Assembly (NCBI GenBank): GCA_024695935.1 | Contig: JAILHH010000008.1 | Location: 33,336 to 97,335, forward strand | Direction of reading: 5' to 3' | Length of the DNA: 64,000 bases | From: Acetatifactor sp. | GTDB taxonomy: Bacteria > Bacillota > Clostridia > Lachnospirales > Lachnospiraceae | Shown: piece after piece, positions 51,069 through 59,322 of the stretch | Layout of the letters: the number at the start of each line of letters is the position of its first letter | How positions within the stretch are numbered: position 1 is the stretch's first letter | Program-made: the position numbers and the translations under genes | The notes under the pieces: generated by a model | What the model was told of the DNA's origin: nothing | The model's input: only the letters and a program-made list of their open reading frames with translations | Databases searched by the model: none

Positions 51069-52238
51069 ATGATAGAAAAGAGCGATCTGGTTTTTACCGG
51101 AGACATCGGATTTGACAGATATATGGAAGGAAAGTGGGACGACCCGGAGCTGATCTCAGGGGAGGTGTTGGATTTTTTGCATTCGGCAGATCATGTGATC
51201 GCAAATGTTGAGGGACCCATACTTGACTGGGAGACCAACAAGACTACTTCCGGCGCGGCCCAGCTTTTGCACACCATGAATCCGGGTGCCGTAAAAGTGT
51301 TAAAAAATATGAACGCGGACATCTGGAACATCAACAACAATCACATCTGCGACGCCGGGGAAGCCGGCATAGAAGCCACAGTCAGTGAGGCAAAAAAAGC
51401 CGGTGCCATGACTCTTGGTGCAGGCATGAACATCACTGAGGCAAAAGCCCCCGTGATCCTAGCCGAAGCGGGAGGAATCGGCATTTTTTCAGTGGGATAT
51501 CAAAGAGCATGCAGACCCGCGGGTGATGATAAGGCCGGATGCCTTAGCTGGAGCGACTTTGAATCCATATGCGAAAACATTGAATTCATAAAGAAAGAAA
51601 AAAAGTGCAGGTGGTGCGTGCTGGTTGCCCATGCGGGGGAGGAATTCACGCCATTGCCATCGCCATATACCAGGGAGCGGTTTTTGAAATTCCTGGATAT
51701 GGGAGTTGATGTGATCGTGACCCACCACCCTCACGTCCCTATGAATTACGAGAGGGTGGGGGAGAAGATGATCTTTTACTCCCTGGGAAATTTCATCTTT
51801 GACACCCCCTACCAGCGAAGCCAGTTTTACACAGAACTCGGTGTGGTCCTGAAACTTAAATTCACAATGGAAAGCTTTTCTTTTGAGGCGGCAGGTATCA
51901 GGATCGACAGAGAAAACGAGAGAGTCGTCTCGGAAAAACTTCCGGATATTTTTACAGAAGTAAATAAAGAAGAATACGACCTCTTAAAAGCACTTTCCGC
52001 AAAAGCTCTTGTGGCAGCAACAAAGAGGCAATTAAGATTTTTAAAACCCGATGAATATGGGGATGCCACAGAGGAAAAGTGGCATGAGAACTTCTATGAA
52101 CCCATGCGAAGCGGCAGAGTCCCGGGTGAGACACTGGATTTTCAGATAATAGTGCCCCTGGCGGAGGAAGCCGAAAAAGGGTTATGGCAAAAAAGCAACC
52201 TTAAAAAAGTAAAAGAATACATCATAAGGCAGATATAA
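51069..52238 (+). CDS. CapA-family metallophosphatase-like protein
   Basis: A 389-residue protein of the PgsA/CapA family (calcineurin-like fold), some of whose members work in poly-gamma-glutamate capsule synthesis. Metal-binding motifs are FTGDIGFDRYM, IANVEGPILD, NINNNHICDAGEAG, VLVAHAGEEF and VIVTHHPHVPMN. There is no signal peptide or membrane anchor, unlike capsule-linked CapA. No capB or capC is nearby, so a capsule role is unlikely. The start is uncertain: ATG 51069 has GGAG six bases away; 51057 (ATG) and 51051 (GTG) are alternatives. Confidence 0.82.
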   Translation: MIEKSDLVFTGDIGFDRYMEGKWDDPELISGEVLDFLHSADHVIANVEGPILDWETNKTTSGAAQLLHTMNPGAVKVLKNMNADIWNINNNHICDAGEAGIEATVSEAKKAGAMTLGAGMNITEAKAPVILAEAGGIGIFSVGYQRACRPAGDDKAGCLSWSDFESICENIEFIKKEKKCRWCVLVAHAGEEFTPLPSPYTRERFLKFLDMGVDVIVTHHPHVPMNYERVGEKMIFYSLGNFIFDTPYQRSQFYTELGVVLKLKFTMESFSFEAAGIRIDRENERVVSEKLPDIFTEVNKEEYDLLKALSAKALVAATKRQLRFLKPDEYGDATEEKWHENFYEPMRSGRVPGETLDFQIIVPLAEEAEKGLWQKSNLKKVKEYIIRQI

Positions 52239-52290
52239 ACCCTAAAAATGCAAGATTTTATGGGGGATTGGAGGAATTCTATTTACTTTT

Positions 52291-52319
52291 TTGGCAAAAT
52301 GTTTTAGCATATTTATGTT
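52291..52319 (+). promoter_or_regulatory. Putative promoter of the PPi-phosphofructokinase gene
   Basis: TTGGCA and TATGTT separated by 17 bases, 40 bases before the ATG. Confidence 0.45.
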
Positions 52320-52358
52320 TGGACTTAATAAGTATTTTTTTAAAAAAGGAGAAATAAA

Positions 52359-54026
52359 ATGAATCTTTCACCACTTCAGAAAGCAAGATATGAGTACTCT
52401 CCCAAGCTTCCCGGAATGCTTAGAAACGGTATCTCTGATATCTGCGTAAAGAATGGCGCTCCTACAGAGAGCGTAGCCGATCAGGACAAGATCAAAGCAC
52501 TTTTCCCTAATACATACGGAAAAAACGAGATCACATTTGAAAAAGGTGCCAACACATCCGTAGCTAAGAAGCAGGTTGTAGGTGTTATCCTTTCAGGTGG
52601 ACAGGCTCCCGGAGGACACAACGTTATCTGCGGTCTCTATGATGCTATCAAGGCTACAGACAAGAGTAATGTCCTTCTTGGTTTCAAGGGCGGCCCCAGC
52701 GGACTTATCGAAGATGATTTCGTCGAGTTCGATGATGAGTACATCAATGCTTACAGAAATACAGGCGGATTTGATATCATCGGTTCAGGCCGTACAAAGC
52801 TTGAGACAGAGGAGCAGTTCAAGATCGTTACAGAGGTAGCAAAGAAGCATGGTCTTACCGCTATCGTTATCATCGGTGGTGATGACTCCAATACAAACGC
52901 AGCCGTACTTGCAGAGTACATGGCAGCACACAACACAGGCGTTCAGGTTATCGGATGTCCCAAGACAATCGATGGTGACTTAAAGAACGAGGATATCGAG
53001 GCTTCATTCGGTTTCGATACAGCTACAAAGACATATTCAGAAGTAATCGGAAACATCGAAAGAGATGCAAACTCCGCAAAGAAATACTGGCACTTCGTAA
53101 AGGTTATGGGACGTTCAGCTTCTCACGTTGCACTTGAGTGCGCACTTGAGACACAGCCTAACATCTGCCTCATCGGAGAGGAAGTTGCAGCAAAGAAGAT
53201 GTCACTTTCAGCTATCGCTGATTACATCGCAGATTCAGTTGCAAAGAGAGCAGCAAACGGAGATAACTTCGGTGTTGCTATCATTCCTGAGGGTATCGTA
53301 GAATTCGTTCCCGAGTTCTCAAAGCTTATCGCAGAGATCAACGAGCTCCTCGCAGGCAAGAAGACAGACGAGTTCAATGCACTTCCCAACTGGGATGCAA
53401 AATACAACTTTATCAAGAACGGCCTCACAGCAGAGTCATTTGCAGTATTCGATATTCTGCCTCAGTTCGTTCAGCAGCAGCTCTTCCTCGAGAGAGATCC
53501 TCACGGAAACGTACAGGTATCACTTATCGAGTCAGAGAAGCTCTTCTCAGCTCTTGTAAAGGATAAGCTTGCAGCAAGAAAGGCAGCAGGAACATACAAC
53601 GGTAAGTTCTCTGCACTTCATCACTTCTTCGGTTATGAAGGAAGATGTGCATTCCCTTCAAACTTTGATGCAGATTATTGCTACTCACTTGGATACAACG
53701 CATTCATGCTCATCCAGTATGGTTACACAGGATATCTTTCAAAGGTTTCCAACCTTTCAAAGCCCGCTGATGAGTGGGTTGCAGGTGGTATGCCCATCAC
53801 CAAGATGATGAATATCGAGAGAAGAAACGGTGAGGACAAGCCCGTTATCAGAAAGGCTCTTGTAGAGCTTGACGGTGCACCTTTCAAATACTTCGAAGCA
53901 CACAGAGAAGAGTGGGCTGTTAAGACTGCTTACACATATCCCGGAGCTATCCAGTACTTCGGACCTTCAGAGGTATGTGATCTCACAACCAGAACTCTTG
54001 CCCTTGAAAAAGGTATGCTGAAATAA
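52359..54026 (+). CDS. pfp: Diphosphate-dependent phosphofructokinase, long form
   Basis: Phosphorylates fructose 6-phosphate with pyrophosphate, reversibly, at the committed step of glycolysis. The 555-residue protein belongs to the long PfpB clade. [19 protein letters not shown] (about 73) binds phosphate. [18 protein letters not shown] has Asp where ATP enzymes have Gly, the diagnostic residue for PPi use. [10 protein letters not shown] holds the second PPi-type lysine and the catalytic TIDGD. The substrate loop [16 protein letters not shown] is also present. AAGGAG lies eight bases before the ATG. Codon use is strongly biased, as for a highly expressed gene. Confidence 0.95.
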   Translation: MNLSPLQKARYEYSPKLPGMLRNGISDICVKNGAPTESVADQDKIKALFPNTYGKNEITFEKGANTSVAKKQVVGVILSGGQAPGGHNVICGLYDAIKATDKSNVLLGFKGGPSGLIEDDFVEFDDEYINAYRNTGGFDIIGSGRTKLETEEQFKIVTEVAKKHGLTAIVIIGGDDSNTNAAVLAEYMAAHNTGVQVIGCPKTIDGDLKNEDIEASFGFDTATKTYSEVIGNIERDANSAKKYWHFVKVMGRSASHVALECALETQPNICLIGEEVAAKKMSLSAIADYIADSVAKRAANGDNFGVAIIPEGIVEFVPEFSKLIAEINELLAGKKTDEFNALPNWDAKYNFIKNGLTAESFAVFDILPQFVQQQLFLERDPHGNVQVSLIESEKLFSALVKDKLAARKAAGTYNGKFSALHHFFGYEGRCAFPSNFDADYCYSLGYNAFMLIQYGYTGYLSKVSNLSKPADEWVAGGMPITKMMNIERRNGEDKPVIRKALVELDGAPFKYFEAHREEWAVKTAYTYPGAIQYFGPSEVCDLTTRTLALEKGMLK

Positions 54027-54053
54027 GTTTTCGATAATAGAGTTAAACATATG

Positions 54054-54087
54054 ACCCCTGCGGAATATTTTCGCAGGGGTTTTATAT
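54054..54087 (+). terminator. Terminator after the PPi-phosphofructokinase gene
   Basis: ACCCCTGCG pairs with CGCAGGGGT, then TTTTATATT. Confidence 0.9.
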
Positions 54088-54160
54088 TGTATGAGAAAAA
54101 TCCTTCCTTTCTCGAGGTTTGCATAAGGCATCTCCTCCTGCGAGGTTTATGCTGTTTTGC

Positions 54161-54189
54161 TTGACTGACAACATACGCTTTAGTATACT
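54161..54189 (+). promoter_or_regulatory. Promoter of the 54238 lipoprotein gene
   Basis: TTGACT and TATACT are 17 bases apart. A small CGGAG-GAAA-CTCCG hairpin (54206-54219) lies in the leader just before the AAGGAG. Confidence 0.72.
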
Positions 54190-54237
54190 AGGTATCACGT
54201 ATGAACGGAGGAAACTCCGAAAAAGGAGAGAAGATTT

Positions 54238-54897
54238 ATGAAAGCAATCAAAAAAATGATGGCACTTATGTTAAGCGTCATCCTCTGCGTATCTGTTACG
54301 GGATGCGGCTCAAAGACCAAGCAGGCAGTTATCGGAACATGGGAATCCACATTTGATCTGTCCAACGAAGTGGGTGAAGATTATCTGGAATATGTCGGTG
54401 ATATCGGATTTTTTATGGATTTTCAGCTGACATTTGCTGAAGACGGAACATGTGTAATGACAGTCGGAATAAAAGACGCTGAGGACTACAAGGCAAAGGC
54501 TTATGAGCATGCCACAAATTATTTCAGATCAGCTGTAGAAGATGAACTTCAGAAGGCATGTGATGAAAGCGGAATCACTCTGGAAGAATTATATGCAGCT
54601 TATGAGGTTGCAGATCTGGATGAGTACTTAACCGAAGTGGCAGATGTTTCTATTGATGAGCTCGTAAATAACGAGATTACAAGCACAATCGATGGAGCGG
54701 TAAAGATGTGCGAGGATGAAGGCTTCACAGGTACATATACTGTTGCAGGTGACACAGTTTCTATTTCTCGTGACGGTGAGCTTTATCAGACATGCACATA
54801 TAATGCAGAAGCTGATACACTGATTCTTTACGCAGAAAAAGGCGAAGATGAAGCTTTTGCTACTGAAGATGCTTTGACTATGACAAGAGTTCAGTAA
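54238..54897 (+). CDS. Lipoprotein with lipocalin-like repeat, unknown function
   Basis: A 219-residue secreted lipoprotein: signal peptide with VTGC lipobox at about residue 22, then VIGTWESTFDL, FQLTFAEDGTCVMTV and GTYTVAGDTVSISRDGELYQTCTYNAEADTLIL, which form the strand pairs of small lipocalin-like stress lipoproteins. A helical, acidic insertion (about 80-160) interrupts the beta part. AAAAGGAG precedes the ATG. It has its own promoter and terminator (54921-54949). Role unknown. Confidence 0.78.
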   Translation: MKAIKKMMALMLSVILCVSVTGCGSKTKQAVIGTWESTFDLSNEVGEDYLEYVGDIGFFMDFQLTFAEDGTCVMTVGIKDAEDYKAKAYEHATNYFRSAVEDELQKACDESGITLEELYAAYEVADLDEYLTEVADVSIDELVNNEITSTIDGAVKMCEDEGFTGTYTVAGDTVSISRDGELYQTCTYNAEADTLILYAEKGEDEAFATEDALTMTRVQ

Positions 54898-54920
54898 TTT
54901 CAAAAATGAATGTAGTGATT

Positions 54921-54949
54921 AAAAACCCGGATTGATTCCGGGCTTTTTT
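54921..54949 (+). terminator. Terminator after the 54238 lipoprotein gene
   Basis: CCCGGA pairs with TCCGGG, followed by C and T6; A5 precedes it. Confidence 0.8.
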
Positions 54950-55023
54950 CATTTGAAACATTCGACGCGGAACTCTATTGACGTATACAAATGTATAATT
55001 CAGAAAAATGTCAGACAACTGCT

Positions 55024-55083
55024 AAAAAAAAAAAAAAATGTCGGAAAATATGTCTTGCAAATTTTTCCTATACCAAGTAGAAT
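55024..55083 (+). promoter_or_regulatory. Promoter of the zinc-ribbon/Tad gene cluster with A15 tract
   Basis: TTGCAA (55055-55060) and TAGAAT (55078-55083) are 17 bases apart. A run of 15 A (55024-55038) ends 16 bases before the -35, where an UP element would act. Confidence 0.65.
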
Positions 55084-55142
55084 GAATATCAGTGTGGGAC
55101 TGAGGTCCTACTTATGGGAAAAATGAGTATTGGAGAAAGGTT

Positions 55143-55562
55143 ATGTATTGTTCTAAATGTGGTCAGGAACTTCCTGACAATGTCGCATTCTGCAGTGCCT
55201 GTGGTGCGCCCACGGCTCGTGCGGATCTTAATCATTCCACAAAAAGCGGAAAAGAATTCGATGTAAAGAAGCATATCAAAAAAAGAAGGATCCAATTGAT
55301 CATAGCAGCAATATTGGTATCAGTTTCTTTATTTGGCTCCTATGTTGCATCGACTCTGTCAATGATCCCTGCAATAATCATGGTAATTGTAAATGTGTTT
55401 AACTCAAATATCTCACTCAGATACGGTGTAAATATGTTCAAACCAAATGATGTTGAGATTAAAACAAGAGATAAACAGACAGTCGCATCGATAATAAACG
55501 GTGTGATCGCAGCGGTTATTATAATGGCCATGTTCATAGTATATGCAAAGAAGGGAGCTTAA
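55143..55562 (+). CDS. Zinc-ribbon membrane protein, 139 aa
   Basis: The N-terminal zinc ribbon MYCSKCGQELPDNVAFCSACGAP provides two CxxC pairs (residues 3-21). It is followed by a polar linker and three membrane segments (about 60-75, 77-93, 118-136). The linker contains a basic KKHIKKRR just before the first segment. Such ribbon-plus-membrane proteins are frequent in Firmicutes and unassigned. It is first of the cluster leading into the Tad genes, four bases before the next ribbon gene. Confidence 0.75.
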   Translation: MYCSKCGQELPDNVAFCSACGAPTARADLNHSTKSGKEFDVKKHIKKRRIQLIIAAILVSVSLFGSYVASTLSMIPAIIMVIVNVFNSNISLRYGVNMFKPNDVEIKTRDKQTVASIINGVIAAVIIMAMFIVYAKKGA

Positions 55563-55566
55563 ATAA

Positions 55567-55776
55567 ATGGTTTGTAAAAATTGTGGAGCTGAGTTAAAGG
55601 ACGGAGATAAGTTTTGTACTTCATGCGGAGCACAGAATGATATTCCCACCCCTACAGAGGAGAGAGAGATTCCGGAGTGGGGATTAAAAGCCCTTGCTTT
55701 TAGGAAAAAGGTCAGAAAAGTTTATCTGGTAATGCTCATTATTTTTGCCATATGGGCAGTACTCGAGAAAATTTAA
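55567..55776 (+). CDS. Zinc-ribbon membrane protein, 69 aa
   Basis: A short relative of the preceding protein. The ribbon MVCKNCGAELKDGDKFCTSCGAQ has two CxxC pairs, a short acidic linker follows, and one C-terminal membrane segment (about 50-66). The stop codon TAA overlaps the ATG of the DUF192 gene (TAATG), a sign of coupled translation. Function unknown. Confidence 0.75.
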   Translation: MVCKNCGAELKDGDKFCTSCGAQNDIPTPTEEREIPEWGLKALAFRKKVRKVYLVMLIIFAIWAVLEKI

Positions 55777-56090
55777 TGTTCAAAAAAATATATGTGGCAG
55801 ATTCATTTTTAAAGAGACTGACAGGGCTGCTTACCATGCCGGTTTTGTCTGCAGATGAAGCTCTGCTTATTACAAAGTGCAATTCGATACATACGTTTTT
55901 TATGAAATACAGTATCGATGCCATATTTATGGACAAGGACTTTAATGTTTTGGGTGTTGAAGAAAACATAGAACCCGGACAGATCAGTAAGATTTACCCG
56001 CATGGAGTGTATGTCCTTGAAACCGCAGCCGGTTCAGGTAATGTAAAGAAAAGCGAAAACCTTGGATGGCTTGGGGAATATGTAAAATAA
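55776..56090 (+). CDS. DUF192 family protein
   Basis: A 104-residue protein of the DUF192 family. Family features are the opening strand and KRLTGLLTMP, then CNSIHTFFMKYSIDAIFMDKDFNVLGVEENIEPGQI and the conserved YVLETAAGS. Members are usually small secreted or cytosolic beta proteins of unknown role, several of them encoded beside Tad/Flp pilus genes. There is no signal peptide here. ATG 55776 overlaps the previous stop; 55752 is possible but less likely. Confidence 0.8.
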   Translation: MFKKIYVADSFLKRLTGLLTMPVLSADEALLITKCNSIHTFFMKYSIDAIFMDKDFNVLGVEENIEPGQISKIYPHGVYVLETAAGSGNVKKSENLGWLGEYVK

Positions 56091-56122
56091 ATCATTCATT
56101 TAAATACAAAGGAGGAAAAAAC

Positions 56123-56299
56123 ATGGAGAAGTTTAAGAGTCTTGCACTTAGATTTGCAAAGGAAGAGAGTGGACAGGGACTGTCAGAATATGCCCTTATC
56201 TTAGGCATAGTAGTGATCGCTGCAGTTGCTGTTTTGATCGCAGTCAGAGATAAGATCATTGCAATCTTTCAGTCAATATCAAATGCACTTACAATTTAA
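56123..56299 (+). CDS. flp: Flp family type IVb pilin
   Basis: Major pilin of a Tad pilus, 58 residues. A basic leader (about 1-18) ends at the prepilin peptidase site before GQGLSEYALILGIVVIAAVAVLIAV, whose Glu-Tyr pair after the cleavage glycine is the Flp hallmark. The mature pilin would be about 40 residues, almost entirely hydrophobic helix. AAAGGAGG ahead of the ATG at 56123 is the strongest ribosome binding site in this cluster, as expected for a major structural subunit. Confidence 0.92.
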   Translation: MEKFKSLALRFAKEESGQGLSEYALILGIVVIAAVAVLIAVRDKIIAIFQSISNALTI

Positions 56300-56801
56300 T
56301 CTGATCGTAAATCTGGCAATACTGACTGTCTTATTCGTTATTGCCTTATATGACCTGCGTTTCCATAAGATACGAAATATTGTACTGGTTCCAATGCTTT
56401 TGTTTGGGGTTGCATTACATTTATTTACTGAGTATGGCGGTGGCGTAATCGACATTTTGATAAATGAGGCTCTTACCATAGCCATTTTTGGAGCAGGTTT
56501 CTATAGGCATAAATTTGGAGGTGGGGATTTAAAGCTGATACTTGTTATCGGCTTTTATCTGGAATGGAAACTATTTTTAGAGTTTCTCGTTTTCGTGATT
56601 GGCATTGGGGTAATATATGCTTTAGCCATAAGTATCAAAGGCATTTTTCGTGTATATAAAAGCAACGACATGGACATAAGATATATGTCTGTGGGATCTC
56701 TGATAAATCTAATAAAATCTTCACCTTCAAAGACTCTGGCATACGGACTGTGCGTGTTTGCCGGGTATATGATCATTTTCGTGAAGGAGATGTTTCCCTA
56801 G
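56283..56801 (+). CDS. Prepilin peptidase TadV/CpaA (A24 family)
   Basis: Membrane aspartyl protease that trims the Flp prepilin. The 172-residue protein has about five membrane segments. The two catalytic aspartates are in IALYDLRFHKIRN (about residue 24) and the GGGDLKLIL motif (GxGD, about residue 80). The N-methylation cysteine domain of PilD is lacking, as usual for TadV. It overlaps the pilin gene by 17 bases, with no clear ribosome binding site, so it is probably translated by coupling at low level. Confidence 0.88.
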   Translation: MHLQFNLIVNLAILTVLFVIALYDLRFHKIRNIVLVPMLLFGVALHLFTEYGGGVIDILINEALTIAIFGAGFYRHKFGGGDLKLILVIGFYLEWKLFLEFLVFVIGIGVIYALAISIKGIFRVYKSNDMDIRYMSVGSLINLIKSSPSKTLAYGLCVFAGYMIIFVKEMFP

Positions 56802-56802
56802 T

Positions 56803-57207
56803 ATGAAAAAACTGAACAATAAAGGACAAAGTTTAGTGGAGTACCTGATAGTGCTGCCTTTAGTTTTGATGCTTATTTTTGTGGTTCTGTCTTTCGGAAT
56901 GCTGATCTATGACAGGATAATAGTGGTTTATGCATCGGCACAGTCTGCTGAATTCGGGAAAGAGATCCTGAGGAGAAGAGAACTTACCTTAGAAGAAAAA
57001 GATGCAGAGATAAGACGGACAGCTGAGGAATTTACAAGCTACCTGATCTTTTGTAAAGACAAGGTAAATGTGATCAATTATGACTCTGAAAAGATAGTGG
57101 TGGAGGTAAAAGCGACATATACTTTCATCCTGCCACTGTTAAATGAGATCCTGAACGGAGCCTTTGAGGTTCCTATATCTTACAAAACTACTTATAGATT
57201 AATGTGA
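56803..57207 (+). CDS. TadE-like minor pseudopilin
   Basis: A 134-residue pseudopilin. The N-terminus KKLNNKGQSLVEYLIVLPLVLMLIFVVLSF matches TadE/TadF: a basic tip, a cleavage glycine followed five residues on by Glu-Tyr, and a hydrophobic helix. The rest is a small outer domain with an acidic helix (LTLEEKDAEIRRTAEEF). It starts one base after tadV and overlaps the next frame slightly. It would act in initiating or anchoring the pilus. Confidence 0.85.
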   Translation: MKKLNNKGQSLVEYLIVLPLVLMLIFVVLSFGMLIYDRIIVVYASAQSAEFGKEILRRRELTLEEKDAEIRRTAEEFTSYLIFCKDKVNVINYDSEKIVVEVKATYTFILPLLNEILNGAFEVPISYKTTYRLM

Positions 57208-57218
57208 GGAAAAAAGAA

Positions 57219-58145
57219 ATGGCGCTAAGTAACAAACTGCGGACAGGAATCATCATTTTTTGCGTGGTGTTGGAAGTTATCGTTGTCCTGTATGCATTTA
57301 TGCACAGAGAACCTACAGTAACAATCTATTCCGCAAAAGAGGATATTGATTTTTATACCATCATAACGGAGGAAATGCTTGAAAAAACGGTAGTATCCGA
57401 AAAGACAGCGAACGAACTTTTTCCCAAAGCAGCCAGAAGCGCGGAAGACGTGGTGGGCTGCATCACCAGAACGGCTTTCCCGGCAAAATCCGTAATAGAG
57501 CTTGACCCGGAAAAACTGGTAATGGGTGAGGAGATCCCATATGCAAAGGATTCAAGCGGAAATGTTAACAGAAGATATTTCGTAAGGCGCGAAGAAAGAC
57601 TTGTCACGATCTCGCTTGATTCAGTGGGGTCCCTTAACTACACGATCAAAAAAGGAGATTTCGTAGATGTGATTTACACTCCTTCAGACGCCTCATCGGG
57701 TACCCCTTATTCAAATGTGGTGCTGCAGGGAGTAAAGGTCTTTGATGTGGAGGATGTCATATCCGAATCCGACAATATGATAAACAAAAAGCAAAATGTG
57801 ACGCTTGTTGCTGACGAACAAAGCGCCGTGGTACTGGTATCGGCTAACAGAAACGGTATCATAAATCTGGCACTTACACCAAAGGATGCTATATATAGCG
57901 ACGTACAGGCTGTTAAAGTCACAGACTTTATGCCGGATGTCAGAAGCTCAAAGGCAGATACATTGGATTATATCAAATATTTTGTAAATAATGCAGAGAT
58001 GACAAACACCAACAAAAAGAAGATACTGGGCGCTTTGGCAGACGAACTTGGCAGAGAATCTCTGTATGAGATAGTAGCCGAGTCATCTCTTGATGAGGAC
58101 TTAAAGACAGAGATTCTTTCAATGCTTTCGGACGAGGGAAAATAG
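57219..58145 (+). CDS. CpaB/RcpC-like pilus assembly protein (SAF domain)
   Basis: A 308-residue protein with one N-terminal membrane segment (about 8-28) and a SAF/RcpC domain outside (VTIYSAKEDIDFYTIITEEMLEKTVV...). The second half has TISLDSVGSLNYTIKKGDFVDVIYT and LVSANRNGIINLALTPKDA, typical of RcpC. In Gram-negatives it works with the secretin; here there is none, so it probably acts at the membrane-wall interface. A helical acidic tail (about 255-308) is extra. The ATG at 57219 has GAGG upstream; a GTG at 57204 overlaps the previous gene. Confidence 0.82.
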   Translation: MALSNKLRTGIIIFCVVLEVIVVLYAFMHREPTVTIYSAKEDIDFYTIITEEMLEKTVVSEKTANELFPKAARSAEDVVGCITRTAFPAKSVIELDPEKLVMGEEIPYAKDSSGNVNRRYFVRREERLVTISLDSVGSLNYTIKKGDFVDVIYTPSDASSGTPYSNVVLQGVKVFDVEDVISESDNMINKKQNVTLVADEQSAVVLVSANRNGIINLALTPKDAIYSDVQAVKVTDFMPDVRSSKADTLDYIKYFVNNAEMTNTNKKKILGALADELGRESLYEIVAESSLDEDLKTEILSMLSDEGK

Positions 58146-59306
58146 ATGATCAGGATATATACGGTTTTAAATGATGAAGATTTTTCAGGCAGACTTTCGG
58201 AAGAACTCGAAAACCTGAAATTATCCTATGAAATAACAAAAATTTCTGTGGAGGAAATCTCAAGTGTTAACACAGCGGATGTCCTTTTGATCGATGAGAG
58301 ATCAGTGCCTTCTCTCGAATGGGTGCAGAGAATAAAAGACGAGGGCAGATTTTCAAAAATCATAGTGATAACCATGACGCTTAACAGCCTCTCAGTCAGA
58401 CAGTTTATGGTACGCGGGATAATGATACATTTTGTGAACAGCCCCATGTACTCACTTATCACAAAAATAAGAAGTGATGAAGAGACAGCATTTGTAAAGC
58501 ATGTTGAAAACAGTGTTGTTGATGACAGCACCAAGTTTATTGCCATCTCATCGCCAAGCGGCGGAAGCGGAAAAACGACACTTTCACTTCTCCTTGCATC
58601 TGCCTATGCAGGTAAGAAAAAAAGAGTGCTGGTCATAGACATGACCCCTTACAGTGATATGGCTGCAAAATTAAAGATTAAGCATGAGAATAATCTTTAT
58701 CATGTCTTTTCCACCATCATGCAAGGATCAAATACTGAGGATAAGATCCTGGATGATCTGCGTCAAAACGTATATCACTACATGGACAAGGTGGCAGCAT
58801 TTGATCTTCTTTACGGACTTGATGCCATATCAGCAGAAAACATTGATGCAAAAGCGATGGGAAGAATGGGGCAGATCTTAAAGATTGCGGGATATGACAT
58901 AGTGATATTTGATACGCCGTCAACGATAAATGAATCCGTCCTGGCACTTTTTGAGTTTATGCACTTTATAGTGCTGGTTTCTTCCTCTGATATCGGATCC
59001 GGGTGGAAACTGATCCAGGAAAAAGAGTTATTAAGCGTGCTCCAGACCACAGCTGCTTTTGGAATCGTAGTTAACAAGTTTTCATCAAAGGGAAACTTTT
59101 CATGTAAGCAACTGGAGAGGGAATTGCAATATCCCCTTTTCGGTGTGATCCCTTTCTATCCTGATATGTCAAATCTGACAAACTCGGGTAAATTCATGTC
59201 GCTAGCGGAAGATGTATACTTCAGCAAATTTATCAAATTCATCGGATACAAGATGCAGCCCGTATTCAATGGCGATGAGATAAAACTCAGAAAAATCAAA
59301 CACTAA
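58146..59306 (+). CDS. TadZ/CpaE-like localisation ATPase
   Basis: A 386-residue two-domain protein: a receiver-like N-terminal domain (1-115, LLIDERSVPSLEWVQRI) without an obvious phospho-acceptor, and a ParA/MinD ATPase domain. The deviant Walker A is SSPSGGSGKTTLSLLLA (about residue 136). IDMTPYSDMA and IVIFDTPSTIN follow as A' and B motifs. TadZ places the pilus machine at its cell site. It begins directly after the cpaB stop codon. Confidence 0.87.
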   Translation: MIRIYTVLNDEDFSGRLSEELENLKLSYEITKISVEEISSVNTADVLLIDERSVPSLEWVQRIKDEGRFSKIIVITMTLNSLSVRQFMVRGIMIHFVNSPMYSLITKIRSDEETAFVKHVENSVVDDSTKFIAISSPSGGSGKTTLSLLLASAYAGKKKRVLVIDMTPYSDMAAKLKIKHENNLYHVFSTIMQGSNTEDKILDDLRQNVYHYMDKVAAFDLLYGLDAISAENIDAKAMGRMGQILKIAGYDIVIFDTPSTINESVLALFEFMHFIVLVSSSDIGSGWKLIQEKELLSVLQTTAAFGIVVNKFSSKGNFSCKQLERELQYPLFGVIPFYPDMSNLTNSGKFMSLAEDVYFSKFIKFIGYKMQPVFNGDEIKLRKIKH

Positions 59307-59322
59307 ACCGGAGTAAGACGAA

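Noticed and set aside
51069..52238. Poly-gamma-glutamate capsule biosynthesis gene
   Set aside because: Family resemblance to CapA is real, but there is no signal or membrane anchor and no capB/capC neighbours, so a capsule role is not claimed.
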